This document shows positions 47,691-60,785 of a DNA stretch of 64,000 nt, one piece after another. Source of the stretch: Anthopleura xanthogrammica. Its lineage: Eukaryota; Cnidaria; Anthozoa; Actiniaria; Actiniidae. The stretch is taken from positions 4,092,617-4,156,616 of the forward strand of contig OZ025206.1 of assembly GCA_964019055.1 (NCBI GenBank), given 5' to 3'. The notes under the pieces were generated by a model. The model ran no database searches. It was not told the origin of the DNA and saw only the letters and a list, made by a program, of their open reading frames with translations. Position 1 is the stretch's first letter; each line of letters begins with the position of its first letter. Both the position numbers and the translations under genes were made by a program.

Positions 47691-50280
47691 ACGCATCTTA
47701 TAAATTGAAGCTGCGATTTCATGAAGCATAAAATTGAAAGAACTTTTGAAAACTTCGATTCGTCTAGAGGTAAAAATATGCTGTTATTCATACAAAGATT
47801 TTTCATCTCTTTCGAGTTACTTTTAGTAGGCTGTGTAATAACTGAATCTAGCTGTATTTTTTGTACTCGCCGCTAGATTTTTACTAAAATTTGTGCGAAT
47901 ATATATATATATATATATAATACGATTTGTCCAAATTTCTAAAATCTAAGTTACTATTCAAAAGGAATGAAGGAAAGAAAACTACACAAAGACTGATAAA
48001 ACAAACGAGGAGATGAACAATCAAACAAAAGAAAGAAAGAAAGAAACTTTCTTTAAGAAAGAAAGAAACTTTCTTTAAGTAAGAAAGAAAGAAAGAAAGA
48101 AAGAAGAGAGAGAAAGAAAGAAAAAGAAAGGAAGGAAGAAAGAAAGAAAAAAAAACGAAGGAAGAAGAGAAAAAAAGAAAGAAGGAGAGAAACAAAGAAA
48201 AAAGGAAAGAAGGAAAAAAGAAGAAAGGAAAGGAAGAAATAAATAGAAATAACGAAAGAAAGAACAAACGAGAGAAAGAATGCTGGGATGAATGAAATGA
48301 ACCAAATCCTTCCTTAACCCCTTGACTTGCTAGAAATAGAAAGAAAATGAGTATTTCTCAATACGTTTTGCTTGTTAATTTTGAATTGTTTTGTATTATT
48401 TTATTCATTTTACTCAGTGGAAGTTTATTAATAAGTAAATAAATAAAATCCTGAAAACAAAAGAATCGACCGTAAGCCTGGGGAGAGTAAGGCACAGGGA
48501 AGAACGCCTGACGGGATTGACGAGATTCTAATACTCGTGACCTTAGTGTGATTGCTATCACATCGGCAAGGAAAACATGGCTTTTGCGACAGTTTTTCTT
48601 TATTTCTACGGAACTATACTCACGAGCCTTTTCCTTGGCTCCTCAGCGTTTGAATGCGCTAAGAAAGGAGTAGTGGGTAATCCACAAAAACTGCAAGTTC
48701 ACATCGTCCCTCACACACACGATGATGTTGGATGGTTGAAGACAGTCGATGAATACTACTATGGCGCCAATAATTCCATCCAGCATGCTGGAGTACAGTA
48801 TATCCTTGACTCTGTTATCCCAGCACTGGATGCTGACCCGAATAAGAGGTTCATTTACGTAGAAATCGCGTTTTTTAAACGCTGGTGGGATCAGCAAGAT
48901 GTGACCATGAAAGAGAAAGTCAAGAAACTAGTGCTGCAGAAACGACTTGAGTTCATTAACGGTGGATGGTGTATGAACGACGAAGCATCGACTCATTACA
49001 ATGCTATAATTGATCAAATGACTTATGGATTGAACTTTATTAAGGATACTTTTGGAGACGATGCCAGGCCAAGGATTGCATGGCATATTGATCCATTTGG
49101 TCACTCCAATGAACAAGCGTCGCTGTTCTCTCAAATGTCTTTTGATGGTTTCTTCTTCGGACGAATAGATTACGCTGACAAAGAGTTGAGACTGAAACAA
49201 CAAAAAATGGAGATGGTCTGGCGGGGTAGTAAGACAGGGAATCTCGGGAAAAACTCCGATATATTCACAGGTGTTTTATACAATGGTTACAACCCTCCGG
49301 ATGGCTTTTGTTTTGACCAGTTTTGTACAGACCCACCCATCATGGATGATCCAAATTTAGAGGACATGAATGTGAAACAGAAAACAGAAACATTTATTAA
49401 ATATGTCTGTGATCAAGCCACACACTATAAGACGAACAATATCATGCTTACAATGGGCTCAGATTTCATGTACGAGAATGCGAATTTGTGGTTCAAGAAT
49501 CTTGACAAATTGATGAAATATGTCAATCAGGTAAGCCGTTATATTTGCAACATTTGACAAAGTTTACTTGTCAACCTACCTGTCGTGTTTAGCATAAACA
49601 ACAAGGGTCATTACCTCCTGTTAGTTCTTCAATTTTGTTCTTCTAACTTCAATAATTTTGTTCTGCTAATATTTTTTAAATTTTATTTTTTAAGAAAAAC
49701 TATTTTGTACATTTTATAATCAAAAAGTTAAAATAACTATAATACTCCATAATATCTTCTTGTCTGGATTTTTTTGGATTTGTTTTCTAGTTCTAAATAT
49801 TTACTTATTTTTGAAAAGCAAACTCAGTCTATTATTCTATTCTTTTTACTGTACTTTTGTTTTAATTTGTACAAAATTCCATTCCAAATGGCAGTCATTT
49901 CAATTTAAGTTTTTTGATTGCACAGTTTTAAAGTATTGCTACTACTATTTTATGATATTAACAATTCCATTCAAAATCAGAATTTTCATTCAATGCAAAT
50001 TCTCATACAAATCTAAATCTAAATTTTAATCTACAAAGGTTGCTCATCATAGCAGATATGCCTTACATGTCAGACCTGGCCAGGGTTTTTGGGTATATTG
50101 GTATCAGAGCATTCTTGATCCTGGTATCTGGTATCTCTGACAATATTTATGTTTATAAAGTATCTTGTTTTAGGAATTTTAGGGTATTCAGCGTGTAGTC
50201 CATTAGCATGTCTGACTTACGGTTCAAATACCTGTAGTACCTGTGTCATCCAACTGACATTACAAGTCAAGATATTTGAA
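47690..50280. repeat. right unit of direct duplication around mannosidase exon 1
   Basis: Same-orientation partner of 42600-45680. It carries exon 1b and the start of intron 1, with a shorter GA-rich tract and a short (AT)n near 47901-47919. Confidence 0.85.
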
Positions 50281-53200
50281 ATTTTGCTCCTGAAAAAAAA
50301 TCATTTAATTTAGATGAAATTATCTTGTCATGCAAAAGTCACAAAGCTGCAAATTTTTATCAGACTTTTTTAAACTAAGTAGATAAATTTTTGAAACTTC
50401 GAAGTTTCAGTAGGACATTCCATTCTTTCTTTATTTCTTTTAAATTTTACTAGCTGTCTTTTCATTCCTTCATTTTAGTAGAAAGACTAGAAATTTGTGG
50501 TGTTGCAATAAAGTTCGTCATTGAAAAGTGAAAAAGCTAGTGACTACTGAACAAATTTTCTATTATATGGATTTTGTATTCGTCTGGTTTTTTTTTTGTT
50601 TGTTTCTACCTGCAATATTTACTTGTTTGTTTCTGTTATCTCGATATTTATTCTTTGAACTTGATAAATGATTCATGATGTTGTTCAAAACATCATTCCT
50701 TAGTATCATTAGAAATTGTTTTTATAATAATAGGCCATTTGTATTATGGCATCATTTACTACCACTACCAGAATCCATTCCACACTTTCTTTTGTTCAGT
50801 TAATTAGATGAGTGATATATGCACTGCTACCACGCTATCTCACTGATGTGCAGTTCGTGTCTGGGATCACGGTTTGATTCTCCATTTAACTACATATGTG
50901 GGTAGAGTTTGTTTGATGTGTTGTTCTCTCCCTTGCAATGAGGGGTTGAGTTGTTTCTCTTTGTTCTCTATGTGAGTTGAGTGATGTGTTGTAAATAGTG
51001 AATGTAGTGGTTTGTGTGTGTGGAGCAAAACTTACAAAATAGCCTGTGCAAGGAAATTTAACAAATTTCCGATTGTTTAGAGTGTTATGACCTCTTATTT
51101 ACTGTGATATGACATCAAAAGTTAGTCAAAATGTTATGTACTCGTGAGGCGTAGCCGAGCAGGTAGATAACTAATTTTGACCAACTTTTGAAGTCATAGC
51201 ATGGTAAATAAGAGGATATACCACAATAAACCATCAGAATTTTTTTTTTTTTTACCATAACAAAGTCAAATAAAAGATCCAAAAATAAAGAAAAAGTTTG
51301 CGCAAGTGATTATTCATTCTATTGGTATGTCCTCTTATTTACCATGGCTCTTGACTAATCTGCGTGCGAGAAATTTCACAGTTATGGTAAAAATAGGTTT
51401 TGAAGGTTTAACTACTACCAGCTGTCTTACTATTCTGAGAAGAAATACATATTTAAATAAAATAGAAAATTTGCAATGCATGCTTGTAGTGGTAGTAAAA
51501 TGAATGAATGAAGGAATGAATAAATGAGAATTAACAGTGGAATCCACCAAGTGTCTCTTTCTCCACTGCATTCCAATTGGAATTTAGAAGTTGATTTTTG
51601 AGGAGGGAGGAAAAACCGGAGAACCTGGAGAACCCGGAAAAACCCTTGAAGCACAGGAGAGAACCAACAAACAAAATGATGCTATCATGTAAACACAATC
51701 TTTACATTTTTATTCTATATTTTTTTATAGGACAGTAGAGTAAATGTATTTTACTCAACCCCAACAACATACTTGGAGGCTTTGCACAACAGTAATGAAA
51801 CATGGGGTCTAAAGACAGATGATTTCTTTCCTTATGCCGACTGCCCTTATTGTTATTGGACAGGGTATTTCACCAGCAGGCCAGCACTCAAGAGATATGT
51901 CAGATACAATAATAACTTACTTCAGGTACATATATAATATCTAGTTTTTTATGTATGGAATGAAATGAAATTTTTCAAACAGCCATATAAATAATGGAGC
52001 TCTGAAAAAATCTTAGATCTAAAGCCTAGATCTGTTTTTATATTTGACAAACATCTTTTTTTATCAACAACTATGGGAATGAAACATTGTGATTAGCTGA
52101 GGTCAGGTTCTGCTGTCTCCTGATTGGCTATATTTTTCTTTCTCTGAGCCAATCAGGAGCAAGCAGTGAAGCCTAGATGTGATTATATATGTGATGGACA
52201 ACTTAGATGAGTTAACAACCATGAGAATGAAACATTGTGATTGGCTAAGGTCAATAAAGATCATTTTACTCGTGTGATGAGGCGGCCATAATGGTGTACC
52301 AAACAGTTTTTGTATAAAAATAGAGTTCAATTCCCGGAGAATACAAAACATATTCTCTAGGTACACCAATATGGCCTTTCTGACGTCATGCAAAAGCGAT
52401 CCATACTCAATTCTGCCCTCTCCTAATGTACAGTTTTCACTTTGTAAAAGTGGTTAAAACACTTTTGGAAGCCAAGCTTAGCTTTAATAATTCTCACAAT
52501 GTTTATTCTAAGGCTTGCAAACAACTTGAAGTGTTCAATGGAGAAGCCCAGTCAGGAAAACCCTCATCTGATCTGCTTCGTCGAGCCATGGGTGTGGCCC
52601 AGCACCATGATGCAGTCAGTGGCACCTCCAAGCAACATGTTGCTGATGACTATGCCAAGAGACTAGCTATTGGAGCTGCAGATTGTCAGGTAAAGGAATC
52701 TGATTATAAGTAGAAAATTAAATTTTGAAGATTTGTGTACTTCAGAAATATGAAAAAATAATTCTAATCAGTGATAATAATTTTTTGTTGTACAAGTTGT
52801 ACAAGGAATTGCATAATGTAGCATAGACCTAATTGGCTAACGCGTTATTATGTACGTTTCCACCCAATTCAAAACCTCTGGGAATAAGAACTTTTGCCCG
52901 AAAAATTTTCCACGTCATATGAAAATACAAAAGACAAAGAATCTTATTCCCAGAGGTTTTGAATTGGGTGGAAACGTACATAGCAACGCGTTAGCCGATT
53001 AGGTCTATTAGTAATGATTGCTGCAACAATTTTGAGACATTGCATAGTGTGACACTCTTCCTGCGATCTGTCTCGTAACGATTTGTTATGACAGCCAATG
53101 ATATTTCATCACACGTAAATTATTTTTTGCCTCAGCCAGCTGATCTGAAATAGTGAGGTAGAAATGACGTTACTGCAAAACTGAGGTGTCATGAAACCTG

Positions 53201-56146
53201 CGAAAATTAACTTATAAATTTTATATTTGAGATAATTCTAGATTTTCAGGAGAGGTTTTTGATACTTTTACATACATTTACTATGATATTCATCATCGAG
53301 TGGAAAAAATAAAATAAAGAAATAATCGTTTCCCGAGTCGCTGGCCTACTAAAGGCGCGATTACACGGTGCAATTTTCTCTGCAACTGTTGCGAGACAAG
53401 TTGCAAGAGCGTTTACACGGTGCAACGGAGATGCAATCGTGGTCAAAAGTAGAAACGAATTCTACTTTTCGCAACGATTGCTGCAACTTGTCTCGCAACA
53501 TTCTTCAAATTGCGCTGTAGGTTACACGGTGCTATGCTTCGTGCAACTTGTGTCGCAACGCCGTTGCGAGACAAGTTGCAGAGAAAAATTGCACCGTGTA
53601 ATCGCGCCTTAAGGGTGACACCTTAGTTTTGCAAATTTTCTCGATTCTGATTGGCTAGCATATTTTCTCAGATCAGCTGGAGATCATTACTATCGAATGT
53701 GTGACACAAGGTGCATGAAACACCACCTAGTGTAACATGTACCCTGTCTGTGCAACTGCAACGCACTGTTTTATGGCGCAAAAAAATTGCGAGACAAGTC
53801 ACAAAGAACATTTCCCAGTGGAACACTATCTGGAAAGGAATGCAGACTAAAACATTGATGTTTGTCAGCGGAGTCGTAGACGTTTTAGGACGTGACCGTG
53901 ACATGTCAGTTTTTCTGGCGTGAAAACCCACTTCAGTGACATCCGTATTATATGAATACATTCATAGTTACCATACAGAGCCAAAGCTTGGTACTGAGTT
54001 GTGGGTAGCAGGATTTTGAATATTTGGGGAGTTTCAGTTTAAGCCATCAGATAAAACTTTGGGGATAAAAATATATCAGTTAGATATAAACTAAAAAATT
54101 CCCACGTTGCTTTTTAACCCAGCTCAATAGAAGAAAGAGAAAGGAGGCATATTCCAAAATACAGGGGCGTAGCGAGGGGGCACCCAGAATCGAGGACAAA
54201 ATCCAGGATTTCACTTCCAGAGGTGGTTGGTACTGGGTAACCCCACCCCTCCCCCCAGAATCGGGTACCGTAAGATGACAATTTTTTGACCTCATCCCTA
54301 ATTACCAAAAAAATTAGAGGGACACGTGTATCGCTCTCCTATGTCCCCCAACCCCACGCTTTGATTTTAACTTGATTTCTATCTATTATTTCAGTCATTG
54401 ATGAGCAACGTCCTTGGTAAATATGCAGTGAAAAGCAAAGGCGCCAAGCCACCCGTCTTCACGTCATGCGATCTGTTGAACGTCAGTTACTGTCCATTAA
54501 CAGAAACAAGTAAAAACTTTGTAGTTACTGCTTATAACCCCCTTGGTCGAACTGTCAGCACCCACCTGCGCATTCCAATGGCTTCCAGTTCTATTGCGGT
54601 GTACAACCCACAAGGACAGCCCGTGAAAAGTCAGGTTTTACCCATCTCAGATGAGACCATAGCAGTGCGCAAACAACAGAACTTAAGCGATAATAACTCC
54701 AAATACGAACTCGTATTCAACGTCAAAATCCCTGCGCTGGGTTTCGCGACGTACTTCGTGAACCTGACGAAATCCAAGTCGAAAAATTTCAAAGCACACA
54801 AAACCCAGGTCGAAGATGTTTTGGTCTTCAAAGATGAACCTGTAGTCATTCAAAACGAGTTCGTCAAGTTGGAATTTTCCAAAGACACTGGTTTACTATC
54901 AAGTATGACAGATTTGGAATCCAAACTAACGTCTACAGTCAACCAGCAGTTCTTGTGGTACAACGCGAGCATAGGGAACAAAATCAGTGGCCAACCTTCT
55001 GGGGCGTATATATTCAGGCCTAATTCCTCTAATACCTTTAATGTTTCAACTGGAGGGAAAGCCAAGATTAGTATCATGAAGGGTTCGCTTGTACAAGAAG
55101 TACGGCAAATCTTCTCGCCGTTTGTGAGCCAGGTTGTACGTCTTTATACTGGTCAGCGGTATGCGGAGTTTGAGTACACGATCGGGCCAATCCCTATACA
55201 GGACAAACTTGGCAAGGAAATTATATCTCGATTTGATACGGATATCAAGTCTAACGGGTTGTTCTACACCGATGCTAACGGTAGAGAAATGCAAGAACGA
55301 AAGAGGGACTTTCGACCAACGTGGAAACTGAACGTCACCGAACCGATAGCTGGGAATTACTACCCCGTGAATAGCAGGATGTACATTAAAGATAGTAGCA
55401 AGCAGTTGACTGTGCTCGTTGATCGGTCTCTCGGAGGTGCTAGTATTAAAGATGGTTCTGTTGAAATCATGCCACATCGTCGTCTTCTTGTGGATGACAA
55501 ACGAGGTGTCGCTGAGCCTCTCAATGAGTCGGGAATCAGTGGAAAAGGATTAATTGTGCGTGGAAAGATGTGCGTATTTTTGGCCCCGCCGGCTAAATCA
55601 GCTGCCTTACATCGTGAACTTGGTGAACGAATGCTCCTGGAGCCTGTGCTCAGTTTCGCGCCCAATCCCTCCACGGCAGAAAAATGGATGAGCCAGTACA
55701 ATACACTGCACAGCGGTCTCAAGTCTGAACTTCCCGCCAATGTTCACCTTTTGACGCTAGAGACCATGGATCAAAATGCCCTTATAAGGGTAGAACATCA
55801 GTTCGAGGCAGGCGAGGATGCCAAGCTCTCCGCCCCAGTCAACATCTCCTTGGATGATCTCTTCACTGATTTTGACGTCGTATCGACCAAAGAGCTCAAC
55901 CTTGCGGCTAACCAGGACTTGAAGGACAAGAAACCGATGAAGTGGAATATCAAGACATTGAAGAAGCTGAAAAGGGAACTGAATGGAAGAAACATTCACG
56001 ACAAACATCGCTCAGCAAAGTCTTCTATCGAGCTACAACCAATGCAAATCCGCACGTTTGAGGCAAAGATAAAACCACGCATGCACAGACGACATCGCAA
56101 ATTTTTCAGGCGACAGAATGATGCCCTGTCATTTCATAAGCAGTAG
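48577..56146 (+). CDS. MAN2B1: lysosomal alpha-mannosidase (GH38), complete
   Basis: A zinc-dependent GH38 exoglycosidase that removes alpha-linked mannose from N-glycan fragments in the lysosome. Four exons, all phase 0: 48577-49530, 51731-51925, 52513-52689, 54395-56146. They give 1025 aa; human MAN2B1 is about 1011. A signal peptide ends near residue 24 (LGSSA/FE). Landmarks are HTHDDVGW (46-53), [20 protein letters not shown] with nucleophile D172, [46 protein letters not shown] (exon 2) and [14 protein letters not shown] at 413-426 with the third zinc ligand (exon 3). The 583-codon last exon holds the C-terminal beta domains. The exon 3 acceptor TTCTAAG/GCTTGC was chosen because it restores phase and the family spacing. 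Four exons is very few compared with about two dozen in human. Confidence 0.93.
50820..51010 (+). mobile_element. SINE copy in mannosidase intron 1
   Basis: Carries the GAGTTTGTTTGATGTGTTG and TTCTCTCCCTTGC segments of the SINE at 26197, with a degraded tRNA-like head (TTTGATTCTCC box-B-like). Confidence 0.7.
51087..51218. mobile_element. foldback element in mannosidase intron 1
   Basis: Imperfect inverted halves ACCTCTTATTTACTGTG...GTTAGTCAAAAT and ATTTTGACCAAC...GGTAAATAAGAGG. A partial third copy of the end sequence lies near 51330. Confidence 0.6.
51590..51690 (-). mobile_element. SINE copy, truncated
   Basis: Reverse-oriented fragment with GAGGAGGGAGGAAAAACC and GGAGAGAACCAACAAACAAA, matching the SINE body. 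It ends about 40 bp before mannosidase exon 2. Confidence 0.7.
52824..53007. mobile_element. MITE with about 67-bp inverted arms
   Basis: The left arm starts TAGACCTAATTGGCTAACGC, and the right arm is its near-perfect complement ending GCCGATTAGGTCTA. It lies in mannosidase intron 3. Confidence 0.85.
53136..53680. mobile_element. CCAGCTGATC-family element with a nested insertion
   Basis: Ends CCAGCTGATCTGAAATAG and TTTTCTCAGATCAGCTGG, with internal complementarity (AAAACTGAGGTGTC and GACACCTTAGTTTT). It is interrupted by the element at 53354-53608. Confidence 0.8.
53354..53608. mobile_element. GGCGCGATTACACGG MITE, nested
   Basis: A 255-bp foldback with ends GGCGCGATTACACGGTGCAA and its complement. 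It is rich in GCAAC/GTTGC motifs, and TAA/TTAA flanks it. Related GCAAC-rich foldbacks occur near 9840-9975 and 10730-11000 in OVCA2 introns. Confidence 0.8.
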
Positions 56147-56215
56147 AAAGATTAGAGTGTAGAAATTAATAATATAACTGGAAATTAAAACTGCTATTTT
56201 TTTATTAGCTGTTTC

Positions 56216-56372
56216 GAGGTTGAGGGGAAAACTGGGTCGAGTTGGCATTGCAGTGCATTGTGGGACTGTATTAGCCGACGAAATAGACGCCATCTTGGAA
56301 ATATTTCCCTTAGAACAGTCCCACAATGCACTGTAATGCCAACTCGACCCAGTTTTTTCCTCAACCACGGTA
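56216..56372. mobile_element. MITE, second member of the GAGGTTGAGG family
   Basis: A hairpin with arms GAGGTTGAGG...AAAACTGGGT and the complement, and the shared core GCCATCTTGGAAATAT. It is strongly similar to 7355-7507 and sits 70 bp past the mannosidase stop. Confidence 0.85.
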
Positions 56373-56831
56373 CGCTTATTAGAGCCGTTAGACCATTGCT
56401 ATTTTGTTTGTTTGTTTGTAAAAAAGTAGCTCAAAGAACTCCTTAAATAAGTGTATCTAAAATGGTAAAAGCTATTGTTCAGCAATCTGATTTCTGTAAA
56501 TTACAATTCGTAACTAGAAATTACGTTTCTTTCTAAAAAGATAAATTTGAGTACGAGTTTACGAATCTATAAAGATTTCAAACATTGATAACAGCAATTT
56601 AGACGTCACGTTTTTTGGTGAAATTGTTATCGGTACTTAACAGAAGAGAAGTGAAATAAATATTTAGGTAAAAAGATAGTCAGGTGGCCACGTCACCATG
56701 CAACGGAGTTGTAAATTAAGTGAATTGCACGTTTGACACATTTATCAGCTCTTGATTATATGTTTTTTTTTCTATATTGAAATGTGAATAAAAACTTGTA
56801 AGTAAAATGAAAGGCAAGTGCTGTATGTTTT

Positions 56832-56930
56832 TCTCCCTCTCCCTCTCCCTCTCCCTCTCCCTCTCCCTCTCCCTCTCCCTCTCCCTCTCCCTCTCCCTCT
56901 CCCTCTCCCTCTCCCTCTCCCTCTCCATCT
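56832..56930. repeat. (CCCTCT)n hexanucleotide array
   Basis: About 16 copies, followed at 56935-57130 by about three copies of an 88-92 bp unit that begins CTACACTCAAGTCC and carries its own short CCCTCT run. Confidence 0.95.
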
Positions 56931-58956
56931 CCATCTCTACACTCAAGTCCTTTTTGCTACTTCCTATCTTTTTCAGCCCTGTGCACTCTTCTCACTTACC
57001 TGTCCTGTTCTCCCTCTCCCTCTCCATCTCTACACTCAAGTCCTTTTTGCTACTTCCTATCTTTTTCAGCTCTGTCCACTCTTCTCACTTACCTGTCCTG
57101 TTCTCCCTCTCCCTTTCTACACTCAAGTCCCTTTTGCTACTTCCTATCACTTACCTGTCCTGTTCTCTCGTCTCCTGTTCTGTCCTCTCGACTTCTCCCT
57201 TCATCCTCTGTAATTCTGCTCTTAGTGATTGAACAACTCAAGAGGATTCTAGTCATTTAATTTATGTTAACTATTGATTTGATTTGATTTTCGTAGATTT
57301 AGTAACGAACATTTTGGGACTTCTAGACAGCCAACAAGACTATCATACGATGCCAGGTATATAACACCTTATATTAATTCCTTTCTAAATTTAACTTGAG
57401 AAGTGCTTAGTTAATGACATGTATGCTATAATAAGTACAGTGGGGGTTATTTACGGATGATAGGATGTGTGGGTGATGATGACGACGGTGGTGGTTGTGA
57501 TGACAATGCTGTATGTGTGGCAAGCCATAATAGTGGCGATGATCATAATAATAACAATAAGAATAAGTTCCGGAGAATAATAATAATAATATGTCTATTG
57601 GTTTGCTAACTGATAAAGTACATACACGTTTTTCCAATTATGTCTATCATGGCAGCCATCTGTAAACGAGTCATTTAGACGATACTTCTATGTTTCTATA
57701 TCATTTATACATCCATAACAAGCTAGCAAGGATAACATAATTTAAGGACGCTGTATGTGTGGCAAGCCATGAAGGTAGTGATCATCGTGACAGCCATCTT
57801 CGTAAACAAGTCGTTTAGACGATACTTCTATGTTTCAATATCATTCTACACCCATTGTAAGCTAGCATGATAACAAGTTATAATCTAAGGAAACACGTGG
57901 AAGCACTACTTAATCAATAAGGAAGGGATATTCACAACAGATCCGATATATATATAAATATCATGAATATATCATACTTGTAACTTTTCATTTCTTTGGC
58001 ATTTATTATTAATTTACTTATTTTTTCATTGTTTTTTTTATGTCATTTACGAAAGTAAAGCTGAGCATCGATACTTTTGAAAATTGTCCTCCAGACGGGC
58101 ATTATTGTGGCCAAAACCTCAAAATATTCCTCGTGGACTTTGTCGGAAATGCCTTCTTCATGGACTTCGTCGGAAATGCTTCCAAGGTTGCGTGCATTCA
58201 GATGTGTCTGTCACAAAACAAAAATATTTCTTCTCTTTCTTCTTTTCTTTTATAAGTTTCTGGAAAATTCTGGAAGACTTATGTTGTAATCGAAATTCTC
58301 GATGCATCAAGAATGAGCTTGATGAGTACATCTGAGCTAGTTTCTGTTGACCAACGCATCTTGTGTCTTGTCTTTGAAATCCGTGTGCAAATTTGACAAT
58401 GATACGCATGTTTGGCTTTGACTGTCTATGAGTAATATCCGTTATGCTGAGAGGTTCGTTCTAACACCGTGGGAAGACCACGATGAGCTCACCACCTTTA
58501 TTTATGTAAACATAAAAAAATGCTTGCTGTGTGACCATATCTTCTTCACTCAATATTCTTATACCAATTTTATGGTCCAATAAAAGGAACTCATGATTAA
58601 CCATTTTTTTTTTTTTTTTAATTTAACAAAAAATGTACATGTTTTCAAGTTGTCTAACGCTTTTTGGTCGTCAGACAAGCTCCCAGACCTAATAACATTA
58701 TCTTTATCATAGATTTAATCATAGATTTAATCATAGATTACCTCATGATCTAATTCAAGAGAGCGCGGGGTAAAAACGAAGAGTCATGACGTTAAGGGAG
58801 GGCATTGGTGGAATATTGTGTCCCTGTTATGGTAGACTGGCTGGCATAGTTATATGTATCTGACGTTTGGGTTTACTAAGCATTTTAGACATTATTGTTG
58901 AACAGACGACACCGCAGTATCCGCTAGCATTGCAAGACAGGATAAAAAGACAAGAA

Positions 58957-59842
58957 ATGTTTTTTATTAAGGTATTGTTCTTGTTGTTGATTCGGCCTTT
59001 TCTTATTTTAACTTGTTGTATCTTGCCTTAACTAGATTTATCTTCTTCTTCTGCTTGTTCTTTTTACTTTTCTTCCTCTTCCTCTTTCAGTTTTTACTTC
59101 TTGTTCTACTTCTTGTTCATCGTCTTCGTATTTCTTCCTAATGTTTTTCTGCTTCTGAATTATCATTATGAATGCATTTTCTTCTTTTTACAGTTCTTCT
59201 TTGTCATCATATTCTTTCTTCTTTCTTTTCTCTATCTTTTTTAACATCATCTTCTTGTTCCTCTTGTTTTTCTTCTTGTTCTTCTTGCTCTCTTCTTCTT
59301 TTTCTTGTTCTTCTCGTTGTTTTTGTATCCTCTTGTTCTTAGTCTTGTTCTTTTTGTTCCTCTTGTTGTTCTTCATGTTCTTCTTGCTCTCTTCTTCTTT
59401 TTCTCGTTCTTCTCGTTGTTTTTGTATCCTCTTGTTCTTAGTCTTGTTCTTTTTGTTCCTCTTGTTCTTCTTTTTCTTCTTGCTCTTAATTGCGGTTCTT
59501 TTTTTTGTTCTTCTCAGTTTTTGTCCTTCTTCTTGTTGTTTTATGTTCTTCAGTTTTTGTTCTTCTTTCTCTTCTTCTTTAACATTATCTTTTTCAATGT
59601 TCTCCTATCTTTGCAGTATCTCAAGTATTACCTCGCTGTTATTATGACCATATCAACATGGAACAACTATCACCAAGGATATGCTCAACCAATCAGTGTT
59701 CTTCGAACAAGGCCATCGACACTGAACGACAACTTCTATTCAGTGAAATCTGACGTCAAACTATTCAGCAGAACTCTGTTGTTTCTCCAGATAGATCAAA
59801 ATGGTAAAGTCAGTGGCACAATGAACTGCAGCAGTCAATTTG
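58957..59842 (+). CDS. fibroblast growth factor, FGF-E, first two coding exons only
   Basis: Exon 58957-58971 encodes MFFIK and is followed by GTATTG. Exon 59617-59842 encodes a signal-peptide remainder (YLKYYLAVIMTISTW) and the start of the FGF core (VKLFSRTLLFLQIDQNGKVSG), ending at a phase-1 GTGAGC donor exactly like the other four FGF genes. The remaining core exons (GRYLAMN and the C-terminal block) are not in the next 4.1 kb. They lie beyond the window across a minisatellite, or have been lost. It is the most divergent of the five, with no NAS or NST site in the linker. The 645-bp intron between the two exons has a long TTC/TTG-rich tract (about 59080-59600). Confidence 0.8.
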
Positions 59843-60785
59843 GTGAGCCAGACAATCATTTTCATTTAACTTTACAATTCAAAATTGTTCTCAGACAAAA
59901 GCTTAAAGATTTCGGATGAATTAGAAACGATACAGCAAATTCACAGCCATACTACAACTGCTTTGTATCTTGTCGTAATTGCTGTATACGCGCTATGATT
60001 TGAAGAAAGAATCAAACAAATACATTGGGAAGGCATTTCATGATCAGTGTTAAGGCAGTACCCTTCGTTTCCCGCTCATACCAAGACTAATGTAAGTCAG
60101 TACCTATACGTTTGTCACTCTAGTTCAAAGTCCAAACACCTAGAGGTTAGTTCCTTATGTTTGCCTTCATTATGACCGAGGTGCCATCGTGACTTGATTT
60201 TTCCAAGATAAGCGCCTTCACTTCCTCTATTTAGACTGGATTTAGATCTCTACTATTAGATTAAAAGAAGAAAGAGTTGTAACGGAGGCAATATATTTTG
60301 TCGGTTGCGCTTAGTTGGTCTTACTACCTGTGTGTCCAATGTCCGCAAATTTAACTCAATTGTCTTTTTGTCTTTATGGATTCGCATCACCCCTTACTTT
60401 AGACTTGAAAAAACTTTTCAATTCTAGTTTTTTTTTTGGTAATTCTCTGCCATAGTTTATTTTTCACGAAGATTTATTTCCACTGTTAATTTCAAAATTG
60501 TTATCCTGCTCTTCCTGTTTTGTAGAGATCTGTCTGTATCTTTTGTGTGCAAGTGTGTATGCGATTGCCACTTTGCGTGCGGCAAAATTGAATCGTTTTG
60601 ACCCGAGAAGTTAACCAATCATTGCAGTTATTTTTAACTCCTGAATACGAGAAGAGTAGAAAAGAGTTTTTGGGAAAAATCGTTCCTCACCCAACCACCA
60701 CGTGAGAAGCGCTCAAAATCTTGGAATCGATTAATACTTTCGCGTACAATATCAGCGGTGTAAGACTCATTAACCCACCAAACAC
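59843..60785. other. start of FGF-E intron, nothing recognised
   Basis: AT-rich sequence. I searched by eye for the second FGF core exon (a GRYLAMN-type coding block after a pyrimidine-rich acceptor) and did not find it. Confidence 0.5.

Larger units (their letters stand above)
56147..58956. other. spacer between mannosidase and FGF-E
   Basis: No gene is recognised. It contains a MITE, a CCCTCT array, related tandem repeats and AT-rich sequence. AATAAA at about 56655 and 56786 are possible but distant polyadenylation signals for the mannosidase. Confidence 0.5.

Noticed and set aside
53668..53961. 97-codon minus-strand frame in mannosidase intron 3
   Set aside because: No motif, no splice context, and the area is repeat-derived.
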